Shown here piece after piece: positions 25,360 to 32,711 of a DNA stretch of 32,711 bases (positions within the stretch are counted from its first letter, which is position 1; every line of letters begins with the position of its first letter). The notes under the pieces were generated by a model that searched no databases, was not told the origin of the DNA, and saw only the letters and a list, made by a program, of their open reading frames with translations. Source of the DNA: Prevotellaceae bacterium. GTDB taxonomy: Bacteria; Bacteroidota; Bacteroidia; Bacteroidales; UBA932. The position numbers and the translations under genes were made by a program. Location of the stretch: assembly GCA_031269545.1 (NCBI GenBank), contig JAISYZ010000121.1, positions 1 to 32,711 on the forward strand, given 5' to 3'.

Positions 25360-25875
25360 TTATTTTAGTAATGCTTCAAAAACTCTTTGAAGTAAACTTT
25401 TATTGTTCAGTACTATTGTTGCTTTTCCTTTATTATTTTCTACATGTTTTATTGTTTTACCCGTATTTGATTTGAAATTTTTCGGCAGCAAAACGGTTAA
25501 CAGATATTCCTGTGTATTTGCATAATATTCAAACTGTTTAATTTTGGCATATAAAACTCCAAAATCTTTGGCAGGGTAATTGTTAAGTTCTATACTCACG
25601 GATGTGTTGAGATTTATTTGTTTGGCTGCATTGCTGTAAGGGATTTTTATATTCGCCGTGTCGGCGGAATTTATTACAATTTCTGTTGTAATTGTATCGG
25701 GATATTTAACAATTGCAGCGATTGCTATTATAATTAAAACCAAACCGTAAATCATATAAGAGCCAACACGAACCATCCATACGGGAGGATCGTTTAATAT
25801 TGTGTCAACTTCGTTGTTGTATATTTCAACATCCGCAAAATTTTCTTTTTCATATTTATCTGTCTGATTTGCCAT
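25360..25875 (-). CDS. Miniature HlyD-family adaptor lacking the helical hairpin
   Basis: A 171-residue protein with both ends of a Bacteroidota HlyD-type membrane-fusion protein. The N-terminus has EVDTILNDPPVWMVRVGS, one membrane helix (YMIYGLVLIIIAIAAIV) and KYPDTITTEIVI. The C-terminus has the beta-barrel segment with DFGVLYAKIKQFE, YLLTVLLPKNFKSNTGKTI and KGKATIVLNNKSLLQRVFEALL. The roughly 200-residue coiled-coil hairpin and lipoyl halves that normally lie between them are absent. The frame is open with no frameshift, suggesting an internal deletion or a natural short form. It follows the ABC gene by 2 nt, so it is translationally coupled and probably still works with the exporter. Confidence 0.75.
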   Translation of the reverse strand: MANQTDKYEKENFADVEIYNNEVDTILNDPPVWMVRVGSYMIYGLVLIIIAIAAIVKYPDTITTEIVINSADTANIKIPYSNAAKQINLNTSVSIELNNYPAKDFGVLYAKIKQFEYYANTQEYLLTVLLPKNFKSNTGKTIKHVENNKGKATIVLNNKSLLQRVFEALLK

Positions 25876-25877
25876 AT

Positions 25878-28094
25878 TTATGAATTTGCTATTTCCAACT
25901 GGTCTTTTACCAAGTCAAAATAATTTCCTTTTTTTGTTATAAGTTGCTCATGTGTTCCCTGTTCAGTAATTCTTCCATCGTCCAGAACAACAATGTTGTC
26001 TGCGCGGCGTACCGTACTCAGTCTGTGCGCTACAATTACAACTGTTTTGTTTTCAAAAAATCGGTTCAGATTATTTACAATTTGTCGTTCATTCTTTGCA
26101 TCCAAAGCGTTTGTCGCTTCATCAAAAAACACATATTGCGGATTTTTATAAATGACGCGGGCAATGAGCAGTCGCTGTTTTTGTCCCTGACTGAGTCCGC
26201 TTCCCGAACCGCCTATCTTTGTATTGTATTTCAACGGTAAAGACTGTATAAATTCTTCGATATTTGCCATTTGTGCGGCATATTTCAAACGCTGTTTATC
26301 AATATTTATGTCGCCTGCTGCAATATTTCCTGCTATTGTATCACTGAAGATAAAACCGTCCTGCATTACAACTCCGCAATGTTTTCGCCATTCTTTGAAA
26401 CTGTATTTTGATAAGGGAATATTGCCTATGTATATTTCACCGTTTACCGGAGGATAAAATCCAAGCATTAGTTTTATCATTGTAGTTTTGCCGCTTCCGC
26501 TTAAACCTACTATTGCGGTTATTTTTCCCGAAGGTATTATAAGCGACAAATCTTTTAATACAAGTTTTGATTTTGAACTTCCGTATGTAAAATCTACTTT
26601 GTCTAATAGTATAGCTTGTGTATCGGAAAATTCCTGTACATATTTTGTGTTTTCTTTTTCTTCATTCTCTCTGTCGTGAATTTCACCAAGTCTTGACAAA
26701 CTGATTCGAGCATCCTGCATTTGCCGCATGACGCCTACAATCTGGTCAACAGGCGATTGCATTTGTCCAATAATATACTGCACAGAAAGCATGGCTCCCA
26801 GAGTAATATCTCCGTTTATTACAGATGTTGCCGATAATATTGTTATAAGAATATTTTTTATTTCGTTTATCAATACGCTGCCGACATGTTGCCACTGCTC
26901 TAATGATAGCGATTGCAGTTTTATTCTGAATATGTTTGCCTGTAAGTTTTCCCAACGCCAGCGTTTTTGCTGTTCGCTTCCTGTAAGTTTTATTTCCTGC
27001 ATTCCCTGTATCAATTCTATAATATCGCTTTCGTAAGTCGCCATAACAGCAAAATTTTTATGATCAAGCTCGGCGCGTTTTTTCATAAACAATGATATCC
27101 ATACTACATACAATATGTTCCCTGTCAGCATTATTATAAATATTTTCACATTATACAGAAACAATATAACGCCAAATACAAAAATTGTCAAAATCGAAAA
27201 TAAAGAATTGAGAACTGTACGTGTCAAAAATGATTCTATACGTTCATGATCATTAATTCGCTGAATTAAATCACCAACAAGTTTGGAATCAAAAAAATGC
27301 ATTGGAAGTTTCATCATTTTAGCCAAAAAATCCGAAATCAACGATACATTTACTCTTGTACTTATATGAAGCAATATCCAGCGTCTTATTACATCTACCA
27401 AACTTGAACTTAAAACCAATACAAGTTGAGCCAGTAGAATTAAATGAATAAAGTTTAAATTCAAATTTCCAATGCCATAATCAACGATTGCCTGAGTAAG
27501 AACAGGAAAAAATAATTGAATAATGCTGCCGATTAGCAACCCGATAAGCAGTTGTACAAGCTGTTTTCTGTATGTATGCAAATATTTTAAAAGATAAGCA
27601 AGATTTATCTTTTTTGTTCTTACAGGTTTTGTTTCATAAAATTGCGGAGTAGGCGCAAATGTCATTATAACGCCGCGCTCAATGCCGCCTTGTATTGTGC
27701 TGCACCAGCATTTTTTAAAGCGTTGTTCATCATACTTTATTAAACCGTATCCAGGGTCGGCAATATAAAATGTGTATTGAGCATTTTTGGCTATACGCTT
27801 CTTTTTTTCTATTTTATAAACAACAACAAAATGATTCTGATTCCAATGCACAACGCAGGGTAATTTTGCCTGTTCTACAAAATATTCAAAGGATGGTCGC
27901 AAAGCCGTTGCCCGTAAACCAATTTTTTCTGCAGCCTCGCTCACTCCTAACAAGCTGACACCAACACGTGTAATGCATGATTTTTCGCGCAAATCCTGTA
28001 TTGAATATTGTTTGCCGTAATATTTTGCTATCATTCGCAAACAGGCAGGTCCACAATCCATTCCATCTAACTGTCTATAAAAAGGAAAACTCAT
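25878..28094 (-). CDS. C39 peptidase-containing ABC exporter (PCAT / bacteriocin-type)
   Basis: A 738-residue peptidase-transporter from ATG 28094 (MSFPFYRQLDGMDCGPACL). A TTG three codons upstream is less likely to be the start. Residues 1-140 form the C39 protease, with nucleophile Cys in DCGPACL (C14), His in VVHWNQNHFVV and Asp in IADPGYG, all intact. A six-helix membrane domain spans about 165-440. The nucleotide-binding domain has Walker A GLSGSGKTT (about 530), signature LSQGQKQR (about 633), Walker B YVFFDEATNALD and H-loop VAHRLST. Such proteins cut Gly-Gly-type leaders and export the core peptide. It is the first gene of the operon; the adaptor begins 2 nt after its stop. Confidence 0.92.
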   Translation of the reverse strand: MSFPFYRQLDGMDCGPACLRMIAKYYGKQYSIQDLREKSCITRVGVSLLGVSEAAEKIGLRATALRPSFEYFVEQAKLPCVVHWNQNHFVVVYKIEKKKRIAKNAQYTFYIADPGYGLIKYDEQRFKKCWCSTIQGGIERGVIMTFAPTPQFYETKPVRTKKINLAYLLKYLHTYRKQLVQLLIGLLIGSIIQLFFPVLTQAIVDYGIGNLNLNFIHLILLAQLVLVLSSSLVDVIRRWILLHISTRVNVSLISDFLAKMMKLPMHFFDSKLVGDLIQRINDHERIESFLTRTVLNSLFSILTIFVFGVILFLYNVKIFIIMLTGNILYVVWISLFMKKRAELDHKNFAVMATYESDIIELIQGMQEIKLTGSEQQKRWRWENLQANIFRIKLQSLSLEQWQHVGSVLINEIKNILITILSATSVINGDITLGAMLSVQYIIGQMQSPVDQIVGVMRQMQDARISLSRLGEIHDRENEEKENTKYVQEFSDTQAILLDKVDFTYGSSKSKLVLKDLSLIIPSGKITAIVGLSGSGKTTMIKLMLGFYPPVNGEIYIGNIPLSKYSFKEWRKHCGVVMQDGFIFSDTIAGNIAAGDINIDKQRLKYAAQMANIEEFIQSLPLKYNTKIGGSGSGLSQGQKQRLLIARVIYKNPQYVFFDEATNALDAKNERQIVNNLNRFFENKTVVIVAHRLSTVRRADNIVVLDDGRITEQGTHEQLITKKGNYFDLVKDQLEIANS

Positions 28095-28131
28095 TTTAAC
28101 CAAAAAATTAATTTACTAAAATACAAAACCG

Positions 28132-28152
28132 CAGTCCGAAATAAGCGGACTG
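28132..28152. promoter_or_regulatory. CAGTCCG-N7-CGGACTG dyad, copy 2
   Basis: The same 7-bp inverted repeat with a 7-base loop as at 25218-25238, here 38 bp before the ATG of the exporter gene. On the minus strand a T-rich stretch (GGTTTTGTATTTT) follows it, so an RNA attenuation role is possible alongside an operator role. Confidence 0.6.
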
Positions 28153-28388
28153 TAAATAAATGAGTCTGATATTTACGGGAAGAACAGTAAGTTAATTTGC
28201 TCTTTTTCGCTTAATATTGATTTGCTTGTAAATTTTAAAATTCTAAATAATCTCAGGCTACATCAAACATATACCCAACCTTTTTGATTTATCGCAATTT
28301 ATAATTCAATGATATAATTTTAACAAATCGTATTTACGTTAAAACTAAAAAAATTATCAAATTATTATCAAATGCAGTTAAAAATTTA

Positions 28389-28396
28389 TACCTTTG
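28389..28396 (+). promoter_or_regulatory. -7 box of the mutAB operon
   Basis: TACCTTTG matches TAnnTTTG 44 bp before the preferred mutA ATG at 28441. The expected -33 TTTG is not obvious. Confidence 0.55.
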
Positions 28397-28440
28397 CGGC
28401 TCTAAATTTTGATAAATTCGATAAAACAAAACAAAATCTT

Positions 28441-30297
28441 ATGGCAGAAAAATTATTTACTGAATTTCCCGAAGTTTCAACTCAAACTTGGGAAGAGGTG
28501 ATAATCAAAGATTTGAAAGGCGCTGATTACGAAAAAAAATTAGTTTGGCGAACATTGGAAGGCTTTAATGTTCGTCCGTATTACCGCATCGAAGATTTGA
28601 AAAACCTCAAACATATTTCTTATGCTCCCGGACAGTTTCCTTTTGTGCGAGGAACAAAAAAAGATAACAACTGGAAAATTCGTCAGGATTTTTGCACAAA
28701 AGATGTAAACGATGCAAACAAAAAATCGCTTGATGTTCTGATGAAAGGCGTTGATTCCATTGGATTTAAAATAGATGGAAAAAAAGGACTTTCGCAAAGC
28801 GATTTTGACGCTTTACTCTGCAACATTTGTCTTTCCGCTGCTGAAATCAACTTTACGGGCGGTTGCTGTAAAACGCCCGAAACAGTCAAAATGTTTGTAG
28901 AAAAAGCAAAGGCATTTAATACAGACGAAGTTTACGGTTCAATTGATTACAGTCCGCTTTCGAAACTGACGCTTTGCGGTGGTTTTTGCAACAGCGAAGA
29001 AAAAGATTTCGATCTTTTGAAAGAAAGCGTTACGGCTGCCAAATCCCTTCCGAATTTTCGTACAATCGGCGTAAACGGATATATTTTTCACAATTCGGGT
29101 TCAACTATTGTACAGGAATTGGCATTTGCTCTGGCAATGGGAAATGAATATCTTGCAAAATTAACCGACTGCGGACTGCCAGCCGACGAAATTGCAAAAA
29201 AAATGAAATTTACATTTGCCGTCAGCTCAAATTACTTCATGGAAATTGCAAAATTCCGCGCTGCGCGTATGTTGTGGGCATATATCGTAAAAGCATACGA
29301 AGGAACTACTGAAAATGCACAAAAAATGTACATACACGCAAAAACTTCGACATGGTTGCAAACAATTTACGATCCGTATGTAAACATGCTTCGCGGAACA
29401 ACAGAATCAATGTCGGCAACGATTGCAGGAGTTGATTCGCTCGAAGTTCTGCCTTTCGACAAATCGTTTGAACAGCCAACAGAATTTTCGAACCGCATTG
29501 CACACAACGTTCAAATAATTTTGAAAGAAGAATCGTATTTTGATAAAGTTGTTGATCCCGCGGCTGGTTCGTATTATGTCGAAAAACTTACAAGCCTTAT
29601 CGCCGAAGATGCATGGAAACTTTTCAAAACCATTGAAGAAAAAGGCGGATACGTCGAAGCGTTCAAATCGGGATTTATTCAGGAACAAGTAAACGCAAGC
29701 GCACAAAAACACAATACAAATATTGCTACTCGCCGTGAAATAATTCTGGGAACAAATCAATATCCAAACTTTAACGAAACATTGACTCCCGAACTTCGCG
29801 AAAATCTTAAAAATTCCTGTAATTGCAGTTGCAGTGTTGAAAACAAAATTGCAGAACCCATAAAAATTTATCGCGCAGCCGAAGCATTTGAAGCAATGAG
29901 AATGAAAACCGAAAATGCCGCCAAACAGCCGAAAGCCTTCATGCTTACTTTCGGAAATCTGGCTATGTGCCGCGCACGCGCTCAATTTTCATCTAATTTC
30001 TTTGCCTGTGCAGGAATTAAAGTAATTGACAACACCCGTTTTTCGACTGTCGAAGAAGGCGCAAAAGCAGCGCTGGAATCAAAAGCCGAAATTGTAGTTG
30101 CATGTTCGTCTGATGATGAATATACAAATGCCGTTCCACAAATTGCAGAATTGTTGGGAAACGGCTGCATACTTGTAGTTGCAGGCGCTCCCGCCTGCGA
30201 AAACGAACTCCGTGAAAAAGGAATAACACATTTCATCTCGGTTCGTAATAATGTACTCGAAACATTGAAACAATATCAAACAGAATTGGGAATTTAA
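28441..30297 (+). CDS. mutA: Methylmalonyl-CoA mutase small (beta) subunit
   Basis: The non-catalytic partner of the B12-dependent methylmalonyl-CoA mutase. From ATG 28441 ([20 protein letters not shown]) it has 618 residues; an ATG at 28372 would put the promoter box inside the gene. It keeps the TIM-barrel-like mutase fold ([40 protein letters not shown]). The C-terminal flavodoxin-like domain ([15 protein letters not shown]) lacks the DxHxxG cobalamin motif that MutB carries, as expected for the small subunit. Its stop codon overlaps the mutB start by one base (TAATG), indicating tight translational coupling for equal subunit production. Confidence 0.95.
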   Translation: MAEKLFTEFPEVSTQTWEEVIIKDLKGADYEKKLVWRTLEGFNVRPYYRIEDLKNLKHISYAPGQFPFVRGTKKDNNWKIRQDFCTKDVNDANKKSLDVLMKGVDSIGFKIDGKKGLSQSDFDALLCNICLSAAEINFTGGCCKTPETVKMFVEKAKAFNTDEVYGSIDYSPLSKLTLCGGFCNSEEKDFDLLKESVTAAKSLPNFRTIGVNGYIFHNSGSTIVQELAFALAMGNEYLAKLTDCGLPADEIAKKMKFTFAVSSNYFMEIAKFRAARMLWAYIVKAYEGTTENAQKMYIHAKTSTWLQTIYDPYVNMLRGTTESMSATIAGVDSLEVLPFDKSFEQPTEFSNRIAHNVQIILKEESYFDKVVDPAAGSYYVEKLTSLIAEDAWKLFKTIEEKGGYVEAFKSGFIQEQVNASAQKHNTNIATRREIILGTNQYPNFNETLTPELRENLKNSCNCSCSVENKIAEPIKIYRAAEAFEAMRMKTENAAKQPKAFMLTFGNLAMCRARAQFSSNFFACAGIKVIDNTRFSTVEEGAKAALESKAEIVVACSSDDEYTNAVPQIAELLGNGCILVVAGAPACENELREKGITHFISVRNNVLETLKQYQTELGI

Positions 30298-32447
30298 TGA
30301 AAAAAAATATGAGACCAAAATTTACAGATATAATATTTAACGATACAGCATCTTCCGAATGTAATTGTAATTGCGAAGATAAACCATCGTTCCTGACTCC
30401 TGAAAAAATCGCCGTAAAAACTGTTTATACAAGCGCCGATTTAAATGATATGGAACACTTGAATTATGCGGCAGGTATTCCTCCTTTTCTGCGTGGACCT
30501 TACAGCAGCATGTACGTTTCGCGTCCATGGACTGTTCGTCAGTATGCAGGATTTTCGACAGCAGAAGAATCAAACGCTTTTTATCGCCGCAATCTTGCCG
30601 CAGGACAAAAAGGATTATCCGTTGCATTCGATTTAGCAACGCACAGAGGCTACGATGCCGATCATCCGCGCGTTGTTGGCGATGTCGGAAAAGCAGGCGT
30701 TTCTATTTGCAGCGTAGAAGATATGAAAATTCTTTTCGACCAGATTCCTCTCGAACAAATGTCGGTGTCGATGACAATGAACGGCGCCGTTCTTCCTGTA
30801 CTTGCGTTTTATATTGTAGCAGGATTGGAACAGGGCTGTACTCTCGAACAGTTGAACGGAACAATTCAAAACGATATTCTCAAAGAATTTATGGTGCGTA
30901 ACACATATATTTATCCACCCGAATTTTCGATGAGAATTATTGGCGATATATTTGCTTACACAGCAAAAAAAATGCCTAAATTCAATTCAATATCAATATC
31001 GGGATATCACATGCAGGAAGCAGGAGCAACCTGCGACATCGAAATGGCATACACGCTTGCCGATGGACTGGAATATCTCCGTACAGGAATTAAAGCAGGA
31101 ATGACAGTTGATGAATTTGCTCCGCGCCTGTCGTTTTTCTGGGCTATCGGAATGAACCATTTTATGGAAATAGCAAAAATGCGTGCAGCGCGGATGATTT
31201 GGGCAAAAATTGTAAACCAGTTCGATCCTAAAAATCCGAAATCACTGTCGTTGCGTACACACTGCCAAACATCAGGCTGGTCGCTTACCGAGCAGGATCC
31301 GTTCAACAATGTTGCACGTACTTGCATCGAAGCAATGGGCGCAGCGCTCGGACATACACAATCGCTGCATACCAACGCTCTCGACGAAGCAATTGCACTG
31401 CCTACCGATTTCTCGGCTCGTATTGCACGCAACACACAGATTTACATACAGGAAGAAACTTCGGTGTGCAAATCAATCGACCCGTGGGCAGGTTCGTATT
31501 ATATCGAAAGTCTTACACACGAAATTGCTCACAATGCATGGAAACATATTCAGGAAGTCGAACAGTTGGGAGGAATGTCGAAAGCAATAGAAACAGGAAT
31601 ACCGAAACTTCGTATCGAAGAAGCCGCAGCACGCAAGCAGGCTCGCATCGATTCGGGAGCGGATACAATTGTCGGTATAAATAAATATCGTCTGGAAAAG
31701 GAAGATCCGATTGATATTCTCGATGTTGACAATACAGCAGTTCGCGAAGCGCAAATAAAACGATTGCAGCAGTTACGCGCAAACCGTAATGAAGAAGAAG
31801 TAAAAGCTGCTCTCGATGCAATCACAAAAGCAGTAGAAACAAAGACAGGCAATCTTTTGGAACTTGCCGTTGATGCAGCGCAAAAACGCGCATCGCTCGG
31901 CGAAATTTCGGATGCCTGCGAAAAAATTGTAGGACGTTATAAAGCAGTTATACGTATGAATGCAGGAGTTTATTCGGCAGAAGCAAAACATGACAATGAT
32001 TTTGAAAAAGCAAAAAAATTAGTCGAAGAATTTGCAAAAAAAGAAGGTCGTCAACCACGTATTATGATAGCAAAATTAGGACAGGATGGACACGACCGTG
32101 GCGCAAAAGTTGTAGCAACAGGTTATGCCGACATGGGTTTTGATGTTGATATGGGACCATTGTTCCAAACGCCAACCGAAGCTGCAAAACAGGCAGTCGA
32201 AAACGATGTGCATGTGGTAGGCGTTTCGTCGCTTGCAGCAGGACACAAAACTCTGGTGCCTCAAATTATTGCAGAACTCGAAAAACTCGGACGCGGCGAT
32301 ATTATCGTGATTTGCGGAGGAGTCATTCCCGCTCAGGATTATCAAGCGCTTTACGATGCGGGAGCAGCGGCAATTTTTGGACCCGGAACATCGGTTTCGC
32401 TTGCAGCAATAAAAATTATCGAATTGCTTTTACAGAAATTTGAATAA
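30297..32447 (+). CDS. mutB: Methylmalonyl-CoA mutase large (alpha, catalytic) subunit
   Basis: MutB interconverts succinyl-CoA and (R)-methylmalonyl-CoA using adenosylcobalamin. Bacteroidota use this reaction in propionate formation or use. It has 716 residues. The substrate barrel has [22 protein letters not shown] (with the active-site tyrosine in RQYAGFS) and [18 protein letters not shown] (with the H in [10 protein letters not shown]). The C-terminal B12-binding domain has [24 protein letters not shown] with the cobalt-ligating histidine H599, then [11 protein letters not shown] and ICGGVIP. A second ATG four codons in (30309) is possible. An IS element begins 23 bp after the stop. Confidence 0.97.
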   Translation: MKKNMRPKFTDIIFNDTASSECNCNCEDKPSFLTPEKIAVKTVYTSADLNDMEHLNYAAGIPPFLRGPYSSMYVSRPWTVRQYAGFSTAEESNAFYRRNLAAGQKGLSVAFDLATHRGYDADHPRVVGDVGKAGVSICSVEDMKILFDQIPLEQMSVSMTMNGAVLPVLAFYIVAGLEQGCTLEQLNGTIQNDILKEFMVRNTYIYPPEFSMRIIGDIFAYTAKKMPKFNSISISGYHMQEAGATCDIEMAYTLADGLEYLRTGIKAGMTVDEFAPRLSFFWAIGMNHFMEIAKMRAARMIWAKIVNQFDPKNPKSLSLRTHCQTSGWSLTEQDPFNNVARTCIEAMGAALGHTQSLHTNALDEAIALPTDFSARIARNTQIYIQEETSVCKSIDPWAGSYYIESLTHEIAHNAWKHIQEVEQLGGMSKAIETGIPKLRIEEAAARKQARIDSGADTIVGINKYRLEKEDPIDILDVDNTAVREAQIKRLQQLRANRNEEEVKAALDAITKAVETKTGNLLELAVDAAQKRASLGEISDACEKIVGRYKAVIRMNAGVYSAEAKHDNDFEKAKKLVEEFAKKEGRQPRIMIAKLGQDGHDRGAKVVATGYADMGFDVDMGPLFQTPTEAAKQAVENDVHVVGVSSLAAGHKTLVPQIIAELEKLGRGDIIVICGGVIPAQDYQALYDAGAAAIFGPGTSVSLAAIKIIELLLQKFE

Positions 32448-32471
32448 TAAAAGCAAAGTGAAAAACGAAAG

Positions 32472-32518
32472 AGGCTGTCTCAAAAGTATTTTTTGTGTCA
32501 GCCTTTTGTTTTTTTTCA
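32472..32518 (+). terminator. Terminator-like hairpin in the IS left end
   Basis: AGGCTG and CAGCCT pair across a loop of about 21 bases, followed by TTTTGTTTTTTTT. It would stop read-through from mutAB into the transposase. It overlaps the presumed IS terminal repeat. Confidence 0.5.
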
Positions 32519-32535
32519 AAAATACTATCAAATTA

Positions 32536-32567
32536 TTTGGATATTAGCCCATAATTTTGTATCTTTG
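32536..32567 (+). promoter_or_regulatory. Transposase promoter, consensus Bacteroidota type
   Basis: TTTG at 32536-32539, a 20-bp spacer and TATCTTTG at 32560-32567 match the sigma-ABfr consensus exactly. The ATG of the transposase follows 29 bp later. This is the best promoter match in the window. Confidence 0.75.
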
Positions 32568-32596
32568 CATCTGATAATCAAAGATATTCATTCGAT

Positions 32597-32711
32597 ATGA
32601 AACCAGTTTTTAAGGAATATAATCAAGGTCAGACAATGCTTTTTCCAGTAAGTCTGGATAGCAAAATTGCACAGGATTCGCCTGTTCGATTGGTAAATCA
32701 AGTGGTAGATA
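32597..32711 (+). CDS. IS1182-family transposase, N-terminal part (runs off window)
   Basis: The 38 visible codons include YNQGQTMLFPVSLD and DSPVRLVNQVVD. This matches the conserved N-terminus of IS1182-type DDE transposases (pattern YNQGQ...L.P.SLD..I..D..VR..N.VVD). The rest lies beyond the right edge, so intactness cannot be judged. Confidence 0.85.
   Translation, partial: MKPVFKEYNQGQTMLFPVSLDSKIAQDSPVRLVNQVVD

Larger units (their letters stand above)
28095..28440. other. Divergent regulatory spacer between the peptide operon and mutA
   Basis: This 346-bp AT-rich spacer serves both directions. On the minus strand it has a possible -7 box, TATGTTTG (28264-28271), and a leader of about 160 nt containing the CAGTCCG dyad. 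No precursor-like ORF of useful length is seen in the leader. On the plus strand it holds the mutA -7 box. A 23-codon in-frame extension of mutA to ATG 28372 runs across that box and is therefore probably not translated. Confidence 0.6.
32471..32711 (+). mobile_element. Left end of an IS1182-family insertion sequence
   Basis: GAGGCTGTCTCAAAAGT at 32471 resembles the terminal inverted repeat of IS1182-type elements and is followed by a promoter and a transposase start. The element begins 23 bp after mutB and leaves the window, so the right end and target duplication cannot be seen. The AGGCTG ... CAGCCT stem and T run at 32472-32517 may also end mutB transcription. Confidence 0.7.

Noticed and set aside
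28104..28260. Leader of the exporter gene as an alternative source of a precursor peptide
   Set aside because: The minus-strand frames there are short and broken by stops; the longest has no ATG and no Gly-Gly motif.
29407..29985. 192-codon minus-strand frame opposite mutA
   Set aside because: It is antisense shadow of a conserved mutase subunit, with Cys/Phe-rich composition and no motif.

Overview
This window is chromosomal DNA from an AT-rich member of the Bacteroidota, most likely an uncultured member of the Bacteroidales. The evidence is the TTTG / TAnnTTTG promoter boxes in front of several genes, the near absence of Shine-Dalgarno motifs, a B12-dependent methylmalonyl-CoA mutase pair, an outer-membrane receptor of the Bacteroidota carboxypeptidase-regulatory-domain type, a CusCBA-like efflux operon headed by a small DUF6769-like protein, and an IS1182-type element.

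Layout: 1-45 is the tail of an unidentified + strand gene, followed by a repeat-rich spacer. 424-2865 (-) holds a DUF5009/HGSNAT-like acyltransferase and a threonine aldolase. 3114-3791 (+) is trmD. 3974-9895 (-) is a four-gene heavy-metal efflux operon: small metal-binding-like protein, adaptor, RND pump, TolC-like channel. 10111-16698 (+) is the carbamoyl-phosphate synthetase locus carA/carB. A single-gene methyltransferase-nuclease has been inserted between the two genes and is flanked by a perfect 80-bp direct repeat. carA is preceded by a leader with a strong terminator-like hairpin. 17116-19011 (+) is an exported PQQ-like beta-propeller protein. 19220-20608 (-) is dihydrolipoyl dehydrogenase. 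20609-21241 is a dense mosaic of palindromic repeats.

21242-28094 (-) is the most unusual region. It looks like a small-peptide (RiPP-like) biosynthesis and export operon: a C39 peptidase-containing ABC exporter, a drastically shortened HlyD-type adaptor, a 33-codon lysine-rich small ORF, a radical SAM/SPASM enzyme with a probable N-terminal peptide-recognition domain, and a plugged outer-membrane beta-barrel. Two copies of a CAGTCCG-N7-CGGACTG dyad bracket the transporter-adaptor-peptide module.

28441-32447 (+) is mutA-mutB, encoding the two methylmalonyl-CoA mutase subunits. They are followed 23 bp later by the left end and transposase start of an IS1182-family element that runs off the window.

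The housekeeping genes (trmD, carAB, lpdA, mutAB) look intact. The accessory signals are the nuclease-methyltransferase cassette, the peptide operon, and the repeats that share motifs across three spacers.
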